From assembly GCF_018499575.1 (NCBI RefSeq), contig NZ_JAHDAP010000002.1:62001-126000 (forward strand): a stretch of 64,000 nt of DNA. Reading direction: 5' to 3'. Both the position numbers and the translations under genes were made by a program. The stretch comes from Streptococcus infantis. Lineage in GTDB: Bacteria > Bacillota > Bacilli > Lactobacillales > Streptococcaceae. The notes below the pieces were generated by a model. That model worked only from the letters and a program-made list of their open reading frames with translations, was not told the DNA's origin and ran no database searches. Of this stretch, positions 8,633-18,295 are shown one piece after another; within the stretch, counting starts at the first letter, position 1; the number at the start of each line of letters is the position of its first letter.

Positions 8633-9274
8633 ATGAAAACACTTAAAAATATTGGCTGGTTTGCCCTTGCTTTCTTATCATTTTTTATTGTCTATAGTTT
8701 GACTCAGGTTGTAGGTTTGGTAGCGATGAAGATGGGAGTGCCTGACTACGTTGCTGTCCCAATTTATATCTTATTGGCAGGAATTTTTACCTTCTTTACC
8801 TACAAGTGGTATCAGACAGGAACTGTTACGATTGAACAAACAGCCCTCAACAAACACATCTGGTTGCCTGCCTTGGTATTGGTTCTTGTCATAGTTGCAC
8901 AAACTTTCTTGCCAAATGATCCATCAGTCAATCAGCAGACTGTAGAACAATTGACTCATAATCAACCTCTTTTCTCTTTCTTTATGGTAGTCGTCTTTGC
9001 GCCACTTACAGAAGAGTTAACCTTTAGAGGGATGTTAGCTCGCTATGTCTTCCCTCAACAAGATAACGTCAAGCAGACAGTTCTCTTTCTTCTTGTAAGC
9101 ACCATCATTTTTGCACTTGTTCATTTCCCTGGGACTCCTCAACAGTTCCTAGTTTATGCTTCACTCGGATTTAGCTTGGGCTTGGCCTATATTAGTAAGG
9201 GTGGTTTGGCTTATAGTATGGCTCTTCACGCCTTGAATAATTTAATCGGATTTTTAATGATTATCATGCTATAA
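8633..9274 (+). CDS. CPBP family intramembrane glutamic endopeptidase
   Basis: A 213-residue membrane protein of the CAAX-protease/bacteriocin-processing (Abi) family. The diagnostic motifs are present: EELTFRG (EExxxR, metal- and water-activating glutamates), FALVHFP (FxxxH) and a C-terminal HALNN motif. About six membrane helices. Such enzymes cleave within or near membranes; in streptococci some confer bacteriocin immunity. It follows the DUF3169 gene by nine bases behind AGGAG and is part of the XRE-led operon. The substrate is unknown. Confidence 0.9.
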   Translation: MKTLKNIGWFALAFLSFFIVYSLTQVVGLVAMKMGVPDYVAVPIYILLAGIFTFFTYKWYQTGTVTIEQTALNKHIWLPALVLVLVIVAQTFLPNDPSVNQQTVEQLTHNQPLFSFFMVVVFAPLTEELTFRGMLARYVFPQQDNVKQTVLFLLVSTIIFALVHFPGTPQQFLVYASLGFSLGLAYISKGGLAYSMALHALNNLIGFLMIIML

Positions 9275-9292
9275 TAGACTCAGGAGGAAGTC

Positions 9293-9508
9293 ATGAAACG
9301 AGTGATATTATTAGCAGTGATCCAGGCAGTTGTTCTCTTCTTTATTATTGGAGCGCTTGCCTATGCTTTTAAAGGGGATTTCTTTTATAATCATCTAGCA
9401 GTTATCTTTGCACCAATCGCAGGTATTATACGGTTTGCGACAGCTTATGCAACGGAGATTGTTCTCCCTAAAAAGGCAGCGGAAATTGCTGAAAAGCGAA
9501 AAAAATAA
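9293..9508 (+). CDS. Small membrane protein, unknown function
   Basis: A 71-residue protein with two hydrophobic segments (about 5-25 and 33-52) and a Lys-rich tail ending EKRKK. The start follows CAGGAGG with ideal spacing. It is the last gene of the XRE operon, ahead of the terminator at 9519. No family recognised. Confidence 0.75.
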   Translation: MKRVILLAVIQAVVLFFIIGALAYAFKGDFFYNHLAVIFAPIAGIIRFATAYATEIVLPKKAAEIAEKRKK

Positions 9509-9518
9509 AGAAAACCCA

Positions 9519-9550
9519 AATCCAGCGAATGACTTTGCTGGATTTTTTTA
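9519..9550 (+). terminator. Intrinsic terminator of the XRE-led operon
   Basis: AATCCAGC and GCTGGATT pair around a 10-base loop and are followed by TTTTTT. Confidence 0.88.
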
Positions 9551-9608
9551 TTTATCAGAGGAAACTCTCAACTTTTCTGCTGATTTTCATGAAGAGCCTG
9601 CGCTTTTA

Positions 9609-9617
9609 TGGTAAAAT
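9609..9617 (+). promoter_or_regulatory. Extended -10 promoter of aspS
   Basis: TGG-TAAAAT (9609-9617), an extended -10 element with no clear -35. It lies 29 bases before the ATG at 9646. No T-box-like leader fits in this short interval. Confidence 0.6.
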
Positions 9618-9645
9618 AGTAACAGAATACAAGAGGAGAGAAAAC

Positions 9646-11409
9646 ATGAAACGTAGTATGTATGCTGGTCGTGTTCGTGAGGAGCACATCGGACAAGAAA
9701 TTACCTTGAAGGGTTGGGTTGCCCGTCGTCGTGACCTGGGTGGCTTGATTTTTATCGACCTTCGTGACCGTGAAGGGATTATGCAGTTGGTTATCAACCC
9801 TGAAAAAGTATCGGCAGAGGTGATGGCAACAGCTGAAAGCCTTCGTAGTGAATACGTCATCGAGGTGACTGGTCAGGTTGCAGCACGTGAGCAGGCCAAT
9901 GATAAATTGGCGACTGGAGCAGTTGAGCTGAATGTAACGGCTCTTACGGTTCTGAATACAGCCAAAACAACACCTTTTGAAATCAAGGATGGCATTGAGG
10001 CCAACGATGATACACGTCTACGTTACCGTTACCTTGACCTTCGTCGTCCAGAGATGTTGGAAAACCTTAAACTTCGTGCCAAGGTGACGCATTCTATCCG
10101 CAACTACTTGGATGAGTTAGAATTTATCGATGTGGAAACACCATTCCTTTCTAAGTCAACACCAGAAGGAGCGCGTGACTATTTGGTGCCTTCTCGTGTC
10201 AATAAAGGGCATTTTTACGCACTTCCTCAAAGTCCACAGATTACCAAACAGTTGTTGATGAATGCGGGATTTGATCGTTACTACCAAATCGTCAAATGTT
10301 TCCGTGACGAAGACTTACGTGGGGACCGCCAACCTGAATTTACCCAGGTCGACTTGGAGACTTCATTCTTGACTGAGCAAGAAATCCAAGATATCACAGA
10401 AGGATTGATTGCGCGCGTGATGAAGGAAACCAAAGGAATCGAAGTAACACTGCCATTCCCTCGTATGAAGTACGATGACGCGATGGCTCTTTATGGTTCT
10501 GACAAGCCTGATACTCGTTTTGAGATGTTGCTTCAGGACTTGACAGAAGTTGTCAAGGGAGTAGACTTCAAAGTCTTTTCAGAAGCTCCTGCTGTTAAAG
10601 CCATCGTCGTCAAAGGAGCTGCAGATAACTACTCACGTAAAGACATCGACAAGATGACAGAAGTAGCCAAGCAGTATGGCGCTAAGGGTCTTGCTTGGGT
10701 TAAGGTTGTTGATGGAGAATTGAACGGACCAGTTGCTAAGTTCTTGACTGCCATTCAAGGCGATTTGACAAGTGCACTTGGTCTTGAAGATAAAGACTTG
10801 GTTCTCTTTGTTGCTGATACGCTTGAGGTAGCTAATGCAACACTTGGTGCCCTTCGTGGACGTATTGCCAAAGAACTTGGCTTGATTGATAACGATAAAT
10901 TTAACTTCCTCTGGGTTGTTGACTGGCCAATGTTTGAATGGTCTGAAGAAGAAGGCCGTTATATGAGCGCCCACCATCCATTTACTCTTCCTCAGGCAGA
11001 TACTGCCCATGAATTGGAAGGTGAATTGGCCAATGTTCGTGCTATTGCCTACGATATCGTCTTGAACGGTTATGAACTTGGTGGCGGTAGCCTTCGTATC
11101 AATCAAAAAGACCTTCAAGAACGTATGTTCAAGGCTCTTGGCTTCTCGGCTGAAGAAGCCAATGACCAGTTTGGTTTCCTATTGGAAGCTATGGACTATG
11201 GATTCCCACCACACGGTGGATTGGCTATCGGACTTGACCGTTTTGTAATGTTGCTCGCTGGAGAAGAAAATATCCGCGAAGTCATTGCCTTCCCTAAGAA
11301 CAACAAAGCGACTGATCCGATGACGCAGGCGCCATCAACAGTAGCTCTTAAACAACTAGAAGAACTCAATCTACAAGTAGAACAAGATGAAACAAACGAA
11401 ACAAACTAA
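9646..11409 (+). CDS. aspS: Aspartate--tRNA ligase
   Basis: A 587-residue class IIb synthetase of usual bacterial length that charges tRNA-Asp. An N-terminal OB-fold anticodon-binding domain ([22 protein letters not shown]) is followed by motif 1, motif 2 ([16 protein letters not shown]), the bacterial GAD insertion at about residues 290-420, and motif 3 ([13 protein letters not shown]). The ATG at 9646 sits behind AAGAGGAGAG; the frame is open further upstream but crosses the promoter, so 9529 is not used. Its last 23 bases overlap the YitT gene. Confidence 0.97.
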   Translation: MKRSMYAGRVREEHIGQEITLKGWVARRRDLGGLIFIDLRDREGIMQLVINPEKVSAEVMATAESLRSEYVIEVTGQVAAREQANDKLATGAVELNVTALTVLNTAKTTPFEIKDGIEANDDTRLRYRYLDLRRPEMLENLKLRAKVTHSIRNYLDELEFIDVETPFLSKSTPEGARDYLVPSRVNKGHFYALPQSPQITKQLLMNAGFDRYYQIVKCFRDEDLRGDRQPEFTQVDLETSFLTEQEIQDITEGLIARVMKETKGIEVTLPFPRMKYDDAMALYGSDKPDTRFEMLLQDLTEVVKGVDFKVFSEAPAVKAIVVKGAADNYSRKDIDKMTEVAKQYGAKGLAWVKVVDGELNGPVAKFLTAIQGDLTSALGLEDKDLVLFVADTLEVANATLGALRGRIAKELGLIDNDKFNFLWVVDWPMFEWSEEEGRYMSAHHPFTLPQADTAHELEGELANVRAIAYDIVLNGYELGGGSLRINQKDLQERMFKALGFSAEEANDQFGFLLEAMDYGFPPHGGLAIGLDRFVMLLAGEENIREVIAFPKNNKATDPMTQAPSTVALKQLEELNLQVEQDETNETN

Positions 11410-12328
11410 GAAGTGGCACTATTATTTGCGTCGCTTTGCTCATCGCGTAAAAATCTTACGTGTCTTACAAGGAATTTCTAAAGAAAAATACGATGAAAAA
11501 ATCTCAGCTTCTCTGGTATATGGTTTTTTATCAGCTGTAGCTGTCAATTTCTTTTTCCAACCAGGACACGTTTATTCAAGTGGTGCAACAGGTTTAGCAC
11601 AGATTATCTCAAGCCTTAGTAACTACTGGTTTCATTTCCACATCCCAATCTCTGTCGCTTTCTATTGTATCAATGTTCCGCTCATGATTTTAGCTTGGCG
11701 ACAGATTGGCCATAAGTTCACGATTTTTACCTTTATCACGGTATCCATGAGTTCGCTCTTTATCCAGTTTGTGCCAGTGGTGGTCTTGACAGAAGATCCT
11801 ATCATCAATGCCCTGTTTGGGGGAGTCGTCATGGGACTGGGAATCGGCTTTGCTTTACGCCATAACATTTCCAGCGGTGGAACGGATATTGTCAGTCTGA
11901 CCATTCGTAAGAAAACAGGTCGTAATGTCGGAAGCATCTCTTTCTTGGTGAACGGTACAATCATGCTGATTGCAGGATTGACCTTTGGATGGAAATATGC
12001 CCTTTATTCCATGATTACGATCTTTGTCTCAAGCCGTGTAACAGATGCAGTTTTTACCAAACAGAAACGCATGCAGGCCATGATCGTCACTAGCAATCCT
12101 GACGCAGTGATTGAGAAAATCCATCATAAATTGCACCGTGGTGCGACTATGATTCACGATGCTGAAGGGACTTATAACCACGAGCGTAAGGCAGTTTTGA
12201 TAACGGTTATCACTCGTGCAGAGTTTAATGATTTTAAACTAATCATGAAACAAGTTGATCCGACAGCCTTTGTATCTGTCTCAGAGAATGTCCATATTCT
12301 AGGACGATTTGTCGAAGTTGAAAACTAG
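11387..12328 (+). CDS. YitT family membrane protein (DUF161/DUF2179)
   Basis: A 313-residue protein with five to six membrane helices in the first 210 residues, including the conserved stretch [27 protein letters not shown] typical of YitT proteins (here residues about 144-170), then a cytoplasmic DUF2179 domain ([18 protein letters not shown] onward). The physiological role of the family is not established. The start lies inside the aspS 3' end, so translation is probably coupled. The ribosome binding site is weak. Confidence 0.88.
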   Translation: MKQTKQTKKWHYYLRRFAHRVKILRVLQGISKEKYDEKISASLVYGFLSAVAVNFFFQPGHVYSSGATGLAQIISSLSNYWFHFHIPISVAFYCINVPLMILAWRQIGHKFTIFTFITVSMSSLFIQFVPVVVLTEDPIINALFGGVVMGLGIGFALRHNISSGGTDIVSLTIRKKTGRNVGSISFLVNGTIMLIAGLTFGWKYALYSMITIFVSSRVTDAVFTKQKRMQAMIVTSNPDAVIEKIHHKLHRGATMIHDAEGTYNHERKAVLITVITRAEFNDFKLIMKQVDPTAFVSVSENVHILGRFVEVEN

Positions 12329-12348
12329 TTGTTCAGGTAAATAGTATA

Positions 12349-12389
12349 CAAAAAAACCAACTCAAAATAGAGAGTTGGTTTTTTATTTT
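12349..12389. terminator. Bidirectional terminator between the yitT and malR genes
   Basis: AACCAACTC and GAGTTGGTT form a 9-bp stem with A-run on the left and T-run on the right. It can end both the rightward aspS-yitT transcript and the leftward malAR transcript. Confidence 0.88.
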
Positions 12390-13369
12390 TCAACGATTTT
12401 GTGCGCAATCACTTGTCTATAGCAGATTTGACGATTTTCTTTGACATCATTGATGATTTGAAGAATGGTTTCAAATGAAGTTCGGCCAAGAGCAAGGCTA
12501 TTGATATCAACATAGGCAGCTAGATTCAATCTTGGATTTACTGAGTCAAAGCTGAGGACTGGAACATCAAGCTGATGTTCGTTGAGGTAGTTACAGACAC
12601 CTTCAGCTAAGAGACTATCTGTTGTGATAATTGCATCGGTCTGAGGGTCATGTTTAAAAAGTTGTTTACTAAAGTTATAGCCCTTTTCTTCTAGGAACTC
12701 GTCGGCAAAGAAGGTACGGTGGCTATCAAGAGCTAGATGATGTTCTTGAAGAGCTTGCTCGTAACCTGTCAGACGGTCTTGAGTAACAAAGAGTTTCTTG
12801 GTACCACCAATGAAAGCAATTCGACTACATCCTTTTTTGATGAAATATTCGGTCGCATCAAATCCAGCTTGAATATTATCATTGTCAACAAGCGGAATAA
12901 AAGGGGAAAGTGATTTTCCAAGAATGAGGAAGGGAAATTGCTCATCGACAACTAGTTGTACCAAGGGGTCATTTTCTTGAGCATACAAGAAAATAAGCCC
13001 GTCCACACGTTTTCCGTAGACCATTTGTGAAATGGCGTTTAAACGCTCTTTTTCGTCCTTACCGGTCGCAATCTGAATGGCATAGTGATTCTCTGAGGCA
13101 ACCTGTGCAATCCCCCTAAAAACAGAAGGGAAGAAAGGGTTTTGGTAGAAAACGTCTGAATCATCTGGAAGAACCAAGCCAATAACTTGTGTATAACTGC
13201 TAACGAGACTTCGAGCATTAAGATTAGGATGATAATTGAGTTCTTTCATTGCCTTTCGAACTCGTTTTTTAGTCTCGTCACTAATCGTAGATTTGTTTTG
13301 AATAACACGGGTTACGGTTGAGGGAGAAACCCCTGCAGCCTTGGCCACGTCTTTAATCGTAACAGGCAT
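12383..13369 (-). CDS. malR: Maltose regulon repressor MalR, LacI family
   Basis: A 328-residue LacI/GalR-type repressor. The DNA-binding headpiece is at the N-terminus (VTIKDVAKAAGVSPSTVTRVIQN) with hinge helix NLNARSLVSS, followed by the periplasmic-binding-like effector domain. In pneumococcus MalR binds the malX and malM promoters and is released by maltose. Operator-like sites fit for such a protein occur at both those promoters here (17970-18311). It is the second gene after malA, 9 bases apart, behind AGGAG. Confidence 0.95.
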   Translation of the reverse strand: MPVTIKDVAKAAGVSPSTVTRVIQNKSTISDETKKRVRKAMKELNYHPNLNARSLVSSYTQVIGLVLPDDSDVFYQNPFFPSVFRGIAQVASENHYAIQIATGKDEKERLNAISQMVYGKRVDGLIFLYAQENDPLVQLVVDEQFPFLILGKSLSPFIPLVDNDNIQAGFDATEYFIKKGCSRIAFIGGTKKLFVTQDRLTGYEQALQEHHLALDSHRTFFADEFLEEKGYNFSKQLFKHDPQTDAIITTDSLLAEGVCNYLNEHQLDVPVLSFDSVNPRLNLAAYVDINSLALGRTSFETILQIINDVKENRQICYRQVIAHKIVEK

Positions 13370-13378
13370 AATAATCTC

Positions 13379-14179
13379 CTACTTTTGGTAGTCTGGATCA
13401 CGATAATGAGTCTTGTAAAAGATAGTGACCAGGTATAGAACAAATAAAATGTTTTGAACAGTAATCAAAGTCGCCATATTTTGACCCAAGAGACCTAGAA
13501 TCAAGGTAATGAAAGTTGGTAAACCTAAACAGTTCAAAATAAAATGATAACACTCTTTGTAGGTCTTAAATGAGAAGAGACGTGATTTTTTCGTAAAGTA
13601 GAGCAAAAGGCTAGCGCCTAAAGCGACAATGAAAAAATTAAGTCCAAAGAGGAAGCTGGCGCCTAAGACCAGAAAGAGGCTAATATAGACACGATTCTGT
13701 TGATACCAGTCTTTGGAAATAGCCTGAGTCAAGCTTTCCTTGTTTTGGAAGCTCTCAGTTGTAATAGCGTGATAGCGGATACTGGTTAACTCTTTTCCTT
13801 GCTTACTGATGACGAGTTGCTCGGGTTCAAAGCTAAGAAGTAATTCTTCAGGGAAACTTGAAGGAGCAGTAGCGCCGATTTGTACAGAAGCTTGATGGGG
13901 AGTTGTCCCCGTATAACTTAGTTTACCATTGACAATCTGGGCATTGGTAGCCAAATCTTGAACCACACTATCCGTCAAAGGTGCGTAGACATCATCGATA
14001 AAGGTTTCCAAAGGATAGGTTTCCTGAGAACTGTTCTGGATAGCAATTGGCACCATCGACAAGCTAATCAAGAAAATACTGGTAAAAATCAGTTGAAACC
14101 AATTTAGGCCGAAACGATGAGATAGGGGCTTACGGAATCCCCAAATACTATTAAAATAAGAAAATGGATATGGTAACAT
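13379..14179 (-). CDS. malA: Maltodextrin utilization protein MalA, DUF1189 family
   Basis: A 266-residue membrane protein. There is one helix near residues 30-46, an extracytoplasmic domain of about 110 residues, then a cluster of three to four C-terminal helices. This is the DUF1189 architecture. It lies between malD and malR exactly as MalA does in pneumococcus. The molecular function is not known. It has its own promoter (14224-14252), because a terminator closes the malXCD transcript upstream. Confidence 0.85.
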   Translation of the reverse strand: MLPYPFSYFNSIWGFRKPLSHRFGLNWFQLIFTSIFLISLSMVPIAIQNSSQETYPLETFIDDVYAPLTDSVVQDLATNAQIVNGKLSYTGTTPHQASVQIGATAPSSFPEELLLSFEPEQLVISKQGKELTSIRYHAITTESFQNKESLTQAISKDWYQQNRVYISLFLVLGASFLFGLNFFIVALGASLLLYFTKKSRLFSFKTYKECYHFILNCLGLPTFITLILGLLGQNMATLITVQNILFVLYLVTIFYKTHYRDPDYQK

Positions 14180-14208
14180 AAATCTCTTTCTATAGACATT
14201 TTTCTATA

Positions 14209-14228
14209 CGAGTATTATCGAGTATTAT
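14209..14228. repeat. Tandem direct repeat at the malA transcription start
   Basis: Two adjacent copies of CGAGTATTAT (14209-14218 and 14219-14228). The right copy overlaps the malA -10 element and the left one covers the predicted +1. Could be an operator or a chance duplication. Confidence 0.5.
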
Positions 14229-14252
14229 ATAGAGAAATGTTTTTTATTTCAA
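14224..14252 (-). promoter_or_regulatory. Promoter of malA-malR
   Basis: Read on the minus strand: -35 TTGAAA (14252-14247), 17-base spacer, -10 TATAAT (14229-14224). It lies 45 bases ahead of the malA start. Confidence 0.75.
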
Positions 14253-14373
14253 GCGGGGATAGTAGAATCCTTGGTAAAAGTGAATGTTTGTTAGGATTCG
14301 TCCACTAACTAACAAGGTAATCTCTGCAAGCTCTTCTTTCTCACCAGACAATCGATGTACAAGTTCAAAAATG

Positions 14374-14412
14374 AAAAAGGGTGGCGAGGGTATATTACCC
14401 CTTGTCGCCACC
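14374..14412 (-). terminator. Intrinsic terminator overlapping the malD stop codon
   Basis: On the minus strand GGTGGCGA (14412-14405) pairs with TCGCCACC (14387-14380), with an inner GGG/CCC pairing, then CTTTTTC. The 5' arm encodes the last residues of MalD (GGDKG-stop), so the terminator is partly coding. Confidence 0.85.
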
Positions 14413-15237
14413 GCTTGTAAGTCCTGAAACGAAGTTCTTTTGCAAGAAGAAGAAAAGTGTACAGATTGGAAGAGCGATGAGGATAGCACCTGCTGAGAAG
14501 TAGGCGATCTTCAAGTTCTTCGCATTGTTAACGAAGGTTTGTAGACCAACGGCAACTGTAAAGTATTCTTTTTCACGAAGCAAGAAACTAGAGAGGATAT
14601 AGTCTCCGAAAGGTCCCATGAAGGCCCAGAGTGCTTGTACTGCAACCATTGGGCGAACAAGAGGGAGAACGATTTGCCAGAAGCGGCGGAAGTGTCCTGC
14701 ACCATCAAGTTTTGCAGACTCATCAAGAGACATTGGCACGGTGTCAAAGTAACCTTTCATCAACCAAGCATTCATCGGGATACCACCACCGACGTAGAGG
14801 AAGATGAGGAACCAGCTATGGTTGAGGGCGTTCAACATGAGGGCCATAACGAAGAAGGCAGTCAAAGCGGCCATTGTTGGAACCATTTGGATGATCAAGA
14901 AGAAGACCAAACTTTGTTTACGAGCAAAGAAATTGTAACGACTGTAGGCATAACCAGCAAGGACGATAATACTTGTTTGAACGACCATAGTGATCAAAGC
15001 GATGATCAAAGTGTTGAGGTACCATGTTCCGTACAAGGTTTCAGTGAAGAGTCCTTTGAAGTTGTCAAAACTAAAGTTGACATTGCTGTCGAGTTTAAAG
15101 GCTACGACGTTACCAGACTTGAAGGCAGACATAATCGTAATTAAAAGAGGATAGATAATAACGATTGAAAGACCAATCAAGTAGAGGTAAGTAAGGCTTT
15201 GAGTCAGTCTACGTTTGAGTTTAATTGAGTTATTCAT
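14395..15237 (-). CDS. malD: Maltodextrin ABC transporter permease MalD
   Basis: A 280-residue MalG-type permease with six membrane helices. The EAA-loop, which contacts the ATPase, reads [21 protein letters not shown]. It pairs with MalC to form the channel for maltodextrins delivered by MalX; the ATPase is not encoded nearby and is probably the shared MsmK. The start MNNSIKL at 15237 lies one base after the malC stop. Upstream in-frame codons overlap malC and are discounted. The final codons form part of a terminator hairpin. Confidence 0.95.
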   Translation of the reverse strand: MNNSIKLKRRLTQSLTYLYLIGLSIVIIYPLLITIMSAFKSGNVVAFKLDSNVNFSFDNFKGLFTETLYGTWYLNTLIIALITMVVQTSIIVLAGYAYSRYNFFARKQSLVFFLIIQMVPTMAALTAFFVMALMLNALNHSWFLIFLYVGGGIPMNAWLMKGYFDTVPMSLDESAKLDGAGHFRRFWQIVLPLVRPMVAVQALWAFMGPFGDYILSSFLLREKEYFTVAVGLQTFVNNAKNLKIAYFSAGAILIALPICTLFFFLQKNFVSGLTSGGDKG

Positions 15238-15238
15238 C

Positions 15239-16531
15239 TTAGACGTCCTCCATATCAAATGCGTGTAGTTTCTTGAATGCAATCATAGAAATAGAGATGA
15301 CGATGATTGAAATAATCAATGTAACGGCAGCAGCCATAGAGTATTGAGGAGCTGTACCAGTTGTCAAACGATAAATCCATGAGATCAAGATATCGGTTGA
15401 ACCAGCTCCACCACCTACACTACCAGGACCTCCGCCATTGAAGAGGTACATAATAGAGAAGTTGTTAAAGTTGAAGGTGTATTGGCTGATCAAAGTAGGT
15501 GCCGCAACGGCCAAGATCATTGGGAAAGTGATGTTGCGGAATTTTTGCCAAGCATTTGCACCGTCAATGTAAGCTGCTTCGTACAAGTCATTTGGAATAG
15601 ATTGTAGGATACCGAGTGTCAAGACATAAATATAAGGGAAGCCAAGCCATCCTTGCATCATAATCAAGGCAACCTTAGTCCAAGTAGGATTTGTTTTCCA
15701 AGGGATTAGTGCTCCATCGAGGAATGGAAGAACCTTAGCAAAGAGAGGGATTACTTGAGTATTGATAGCACCAACACTATCGTTGAACATATTTGAGAAA
15801 GTCAAGATAGTGATAAAGGCTGGTACTGCCCAAGGTAGAAGGAAGATAACACCAAAGATACGTTTACCCTTGATAAATGGTTGGTTCGCAATGATAGCAG
15901 TGAAAATACCAATAACAATCTGCAAAGTAGAAGCAGACAAAGCCCAGATAATGGTCCAAGAAAGAACGGAACCAAAGGCTGAACGGAAGGTACTCAAGCT
16001 CCAGATGTTTGTGAAGTTCGTCAATCCAACCCAGTCCAACAATTTATTTGGCGGTAAATGTTGGAAGTCATAGTTGGTAAAGGCAATCATCAAGGTTACG
16101 ATAACAGGGAAGATAATCGCAAATGTCATCGCTACATATGATGGGATGATTAAGAGGTATGGGAATCCATTCTCATAAATACCTTTGATCATATCCTTGA
16201 AGGTACGAGCCACAGGAATACCGTTATTGATACGTTTTGCAATAGTGTGAGCATCTTTAATGTTGAAAATATAAAATGCTAAATAAACAATTACAAAAAT
16301 AGAGTGGAAAGCACCACGAATCAGCATGAAAAGAGAGTTGTCACGGCCCGGTTTTGTACCGAGTGTGATCAAGTTACTCAATTCAGGAGCTGCAAGCGTT
16401 AGAAAATACAGAACAAATAGAACAGTCACACCAAGGAAAATAAAACCTTTAGCTTTTTGCTTGTTATAGATTTGTCCTAAACCAGGAATGATTGACAGCA
16501 AGGCTGCTTTGCGAGGCTGTTGTTTTTCCAT
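15239..16531 (-). CDS. malC: Maltodextrin ABC transporter permease MalC
   Basis: A 430-residue MalF-type permease. An N-terminal extension ([23 protein letters not shown]) with two helices precedes the permease core, which carries the EAA-loop [22 protein letters not shown] chose the start MEKQQP at 16531, which has AAAGGAG at optimal distance, over the in-frame ATG 15 bases upstream. A GC hairpin separates it from malX, which probably lets malX be expressed more strongly than the permease genes. Confidence 0.94.
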   Translation of the reverse strand: MEKQQPRKAALLSIIPGLGQIYNKQKAKGFIFLGVTVLFVLYFLTLAAPELSNLITLGTKPGRDNSLFMLIRGAFHSIFVIVYLAFYIFNIKDAHTIAKRINNGIPVARTFKDMIKGIYENGFPYLLIIPSYVAMTFAIIFPVIVTLMIAFTNYDFQHLPPNKLLDWVGLTNFTNIWSLSTFRSAFGSVLSWTIIWALSASTLQIVIGIFTAIIANQPFIKGKRIFGVIFLLPWAVPAFITILTFSNMFNDSVGAINTQVIPLFAKVLPFLDGALIPWKTNPTWTKVALIMMQGWLGFPYIYVLTLGILQSIPNDLYEAAYIDGANAWQKFRNITFPMILAVAAPTLISQYTFNFNNFSIMYLFNGGGPGSVGGGAGSTDILISWIYRLTTGTAPQYSMAAAVTLIISIIVISISMIAFKKLHAFDMEDV

Positions 16532-16613
16532 GATTACTCCTTTCATAGGATGCGAGTTTAAACTCGGATTTATTCGTAAGATAGGTACATCAGATAAGAA
16601 GCATATCTATAAA

Positions 16614-16648
16614 TTCAAAGGGGGGATTTTGCTTCCACCCCCCTTGAA
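16614..16648 (-). other. Intercistronic hairpin between malX and malC
   Basis: Minus strand: TTCAAGGGGGG pairs with CCCCCC(T)TTGAA, an 11-bp stem with one bulge and a 12-base loop. No T-run follows. It is a likely 3' stabiliser or partial attenuator downstream of malX rather than a full terminator. Confidence 0.7.
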
Positions 16649-16656
16649 CAAATCAA

Positions 16657-17925
16657 TTAGTTACCAAATTTTTGTTGGATTGTTTCCTTAATCAATGTTA
16701 CAGCATCGTTAGCAGCTGTTTTCGCATCTTTCTTACCGCTTACAGTATCAAAGAGCATAGTTTTCGCTGGGTCCCAAACTGTTGACATTTGTGAGATGTT
16801 TGGCATTGGTTGAGCGTTCTTGAACTGTTTGATAACAGCTGTAGTCAACTCATCGTTTTTACCTTCAGCGTAAGCACGAGCTTCAGTGTTTGCTGGGATT
16901 TCGTTCGTTGCATCGTAGAATGCTTTTTGTTGTTCAGTTGAAACAAGGAAGTCTACAAATTTTTGAGCGCCTTCAAGGTTTTTAGTGCTTGATGGGATGA
17001 TCCAAGCTTTACCTCCACCAAAGGCTTCGTAGTTTTTACCGTTTGGAAGAGTTGGGATAGTTGCAACACCGTAGTTTACTTTAGCATCTTTGAATGCTTG
17101 AGCTTTCCAAGGACCATCGATGATAGCAGCTGTTTTACCTTCTTGGAATTGAGTTTGGATCAAGTTTCCAGCACCTTCAGTATCTTGCATACCTTTAGGC
17201 CATTTGTCGTACCAAGTTTTAGCGTATTCGAGACCTTTGATTGCTCCGTCGTTAGCAAGACCGATATCTTTAGGATTTTTACCGTTATCACCAAATACGT
17301 AAGCTCCGTTACCAGCAAGAAGTCCGTATGCGTAGTAGAAGTTAGTCCAGTCAGCTAGGAAAGCAGTAGTTTTTCCGTCTTCTCCAGCGAAAGCGTATTT
17401 GCTATCTTTAGCAAGCTCTTCTAATTCAGCAAATGTTTTCGGAGCTTCTTTAATCAAGTCTTTATTGTAGTACATAACAAGTGACTCGATAACAGCAGGA
17501 GCACCGTAAACTTTACCACCAACAGTTACAAGAGATTTAGTAGTATCGTCTGTTTTAGCACCGTCGCTCAAAGTAACTTCTGAAAGTTGTCCGTCAGTAC
17601 CAAGGCTACCTACACGGTCGTATGGAGCCATCATAACGTCAGCAGCTTTACCTGATTGGTTATCAAGTGAAAGGTTGTCAAGTCCACCTAATTGGTCACC
17701 AGTTTTAATAGTAACTTTTACACCAGATTCTTTTTCGTAAGCTTTTGCAGCTGATTCTGCGAATGCTTTATATTGGTCTTCAACGTAGAAAGTGATTTCT
17801 TGACTTCCTGATGCAGAAGAATCAGCAGCTTTATCAGCAGTTTTACTTCCACAAGCTACCAAAAGCAAGCTAGCAAGAGTAGCAGTACCAAGTACAGCAG
17901 CGCTCTTCATGAATTTAGTTGACAT
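16657..17925 (-). CDS. malX: Maltodextrin-binding lipoprotein MalX
   Basis: A 422-residue solute-binding lipoprotein for maltodextrin uptake. The signal peptide ends in lipobox LLVAC with the lipidated Cys near residue 25, followed by a Ser/Ala-rich linker (SKTADKAADSSASGS), then a family 1 binding protein fold (ITFYVEDQYKAFAES). Conserved binding-protein segments include AAIIDGPWKAQAF and GGKAWIIPSS. It is the first gene of malXCD with AGGAGG before the ATG. Transcription begins at the promoter at 17995-18023, flanked by MalR-like operators. Confidence 0.96.
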   Translation of the reverse strand: MSTKFMKSAAVLGTATLASLLLVACGSKTADKAADSSASGSQEITFYVEDQYKAFAESAAKAYEKESGVKVTIKTGDQLGGLDNLSLDNQSGKAADVMMAPYDRVGSLGTDGQLSEVTLSDGAKTDDTTKSLVTVGGKVYGAPAVIESLVMYYNKDLIKEAPKTFAELEELAKDSKYAFAGEDGKTTAFLADWTNFYYAYGLLAGNGAYVFGDNGKNPKDIGLANDGAIKGLEYAKTWYDKWPKGMQDTEGAGNLIQTQFQEGKTAAIIDGPWKAQAFKDAKVNYGVATIPTLPNGKNYEAFGGGKAWIIPSSTKNLEGAQKFVDFLVSTEQQKAFYDATNEIPANTEARAYAEGKNDELTTAVIKQFKNAQPMPNISQMSTVWDPAKTMLFDTVSGKKDAKTAANDAVTLIKETIQQKFGN

Positions 17926-17969
17926 AATGTATTCCTCCTAAAGAATAACAAATTTTAATTTCGAGGAAA

Positions 17970-17983
17970 CGCAAACGTTTTCC
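17970..17983. promoter_or_regulatory. MalR-like operator downstream of the malX promoter
   Basis: CGCAAACGTTTTCC, an imperfect LacI-family palindrome around AACGTT, just downstream of the malX -10 box. Compare the perfect site GCGCAAACGTTTGCGC in front of malM. It also resembles a cre site. Confidence 0.7.
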
Positions 17984-17994
17984 CTTATGACCAT

Positions 17995-18023
17995 AGTATA
18001 GCACAAACGGAAAACGGTTGCAA
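17995..18023 (-). promoter_or_regulatory. Promoter of malXCD with operator over the -35 box
   Basis: Minus strand: -35 TTGCAA (18023-18018), 17-base spacer, extended -10 TGC-TATACT (-10 at 18000-17995). The plus-strand motif AAAACGGTTGCA (18011-18022) covers the -35 and half the spacer and resembles the malM upstream operator AAAACGCTTGCA. Confidence 0.8.
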
Positions 18024-18147
18024 GCACTTTTTTTAAAAATTTTTAAAAAGTTTAAAATTCGGCAGAAGAGGGGAATGTCGCTATAAAATGTTCTATAATA
18101 GGAAGAAAAAGTAAAAAATCAAGAAAAATGTTCGGAAAATAGAAAAA

Positions 18148-18163
18148 TGGAAACGATTGCGCA
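18148..18163. promoter_or_regulatory. cre-like or third MalR site in the mal intergenic region
   Basis: TGGAAACGATTGCGCA lies midway between the two divergent mal promoters and fits the cre pattern TGnAAnCGnTnnCA reasonably well. It could bind CcpA or MalR. The rest of the interval 17926-18355 is AT-rich with no further gene seen. Confidence 0.5.
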
Positions 18164-18259
18164 CTTTTTAAAAAAAAATTATCAAGGTCAGAGAATAGGA
18201 TATAGTAAATTTTATTTTTAAGAATATCAATAAATCAAAAAAAGTTTTTTTAAAAACGC

Positions 18260-18288
18260 TTGCATTTCTTTTTGAAATGGGTTATACT
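18260..18288 (+). promoter_or_regulatory. Promoter of malMP
   Basis: -35 TTGCAT (18260-18265), 17-base spacer, -10 TATACT (18283-18288). The -35 is the end of an operator-like AAAACGCTTGCA (18253-18264). An in-frame ATG at 18260 overlaps this promoter and cannot be the malM start. Confidence 0.8.
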
Positions 18289-18295
18289 TGAGTTG

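Noticed and set aside
10633..11118. Minus-strand ORF of 161 codons inside aspS
   Set aside because: Shadow of a well-conserved gene; no ribosome binding site, promoter or sensible protein composition.
14635..15144. Plus-strand ORF of 169 codons across malD
   Set aside because: Antisense frame of malD; biased composition and no start signals.
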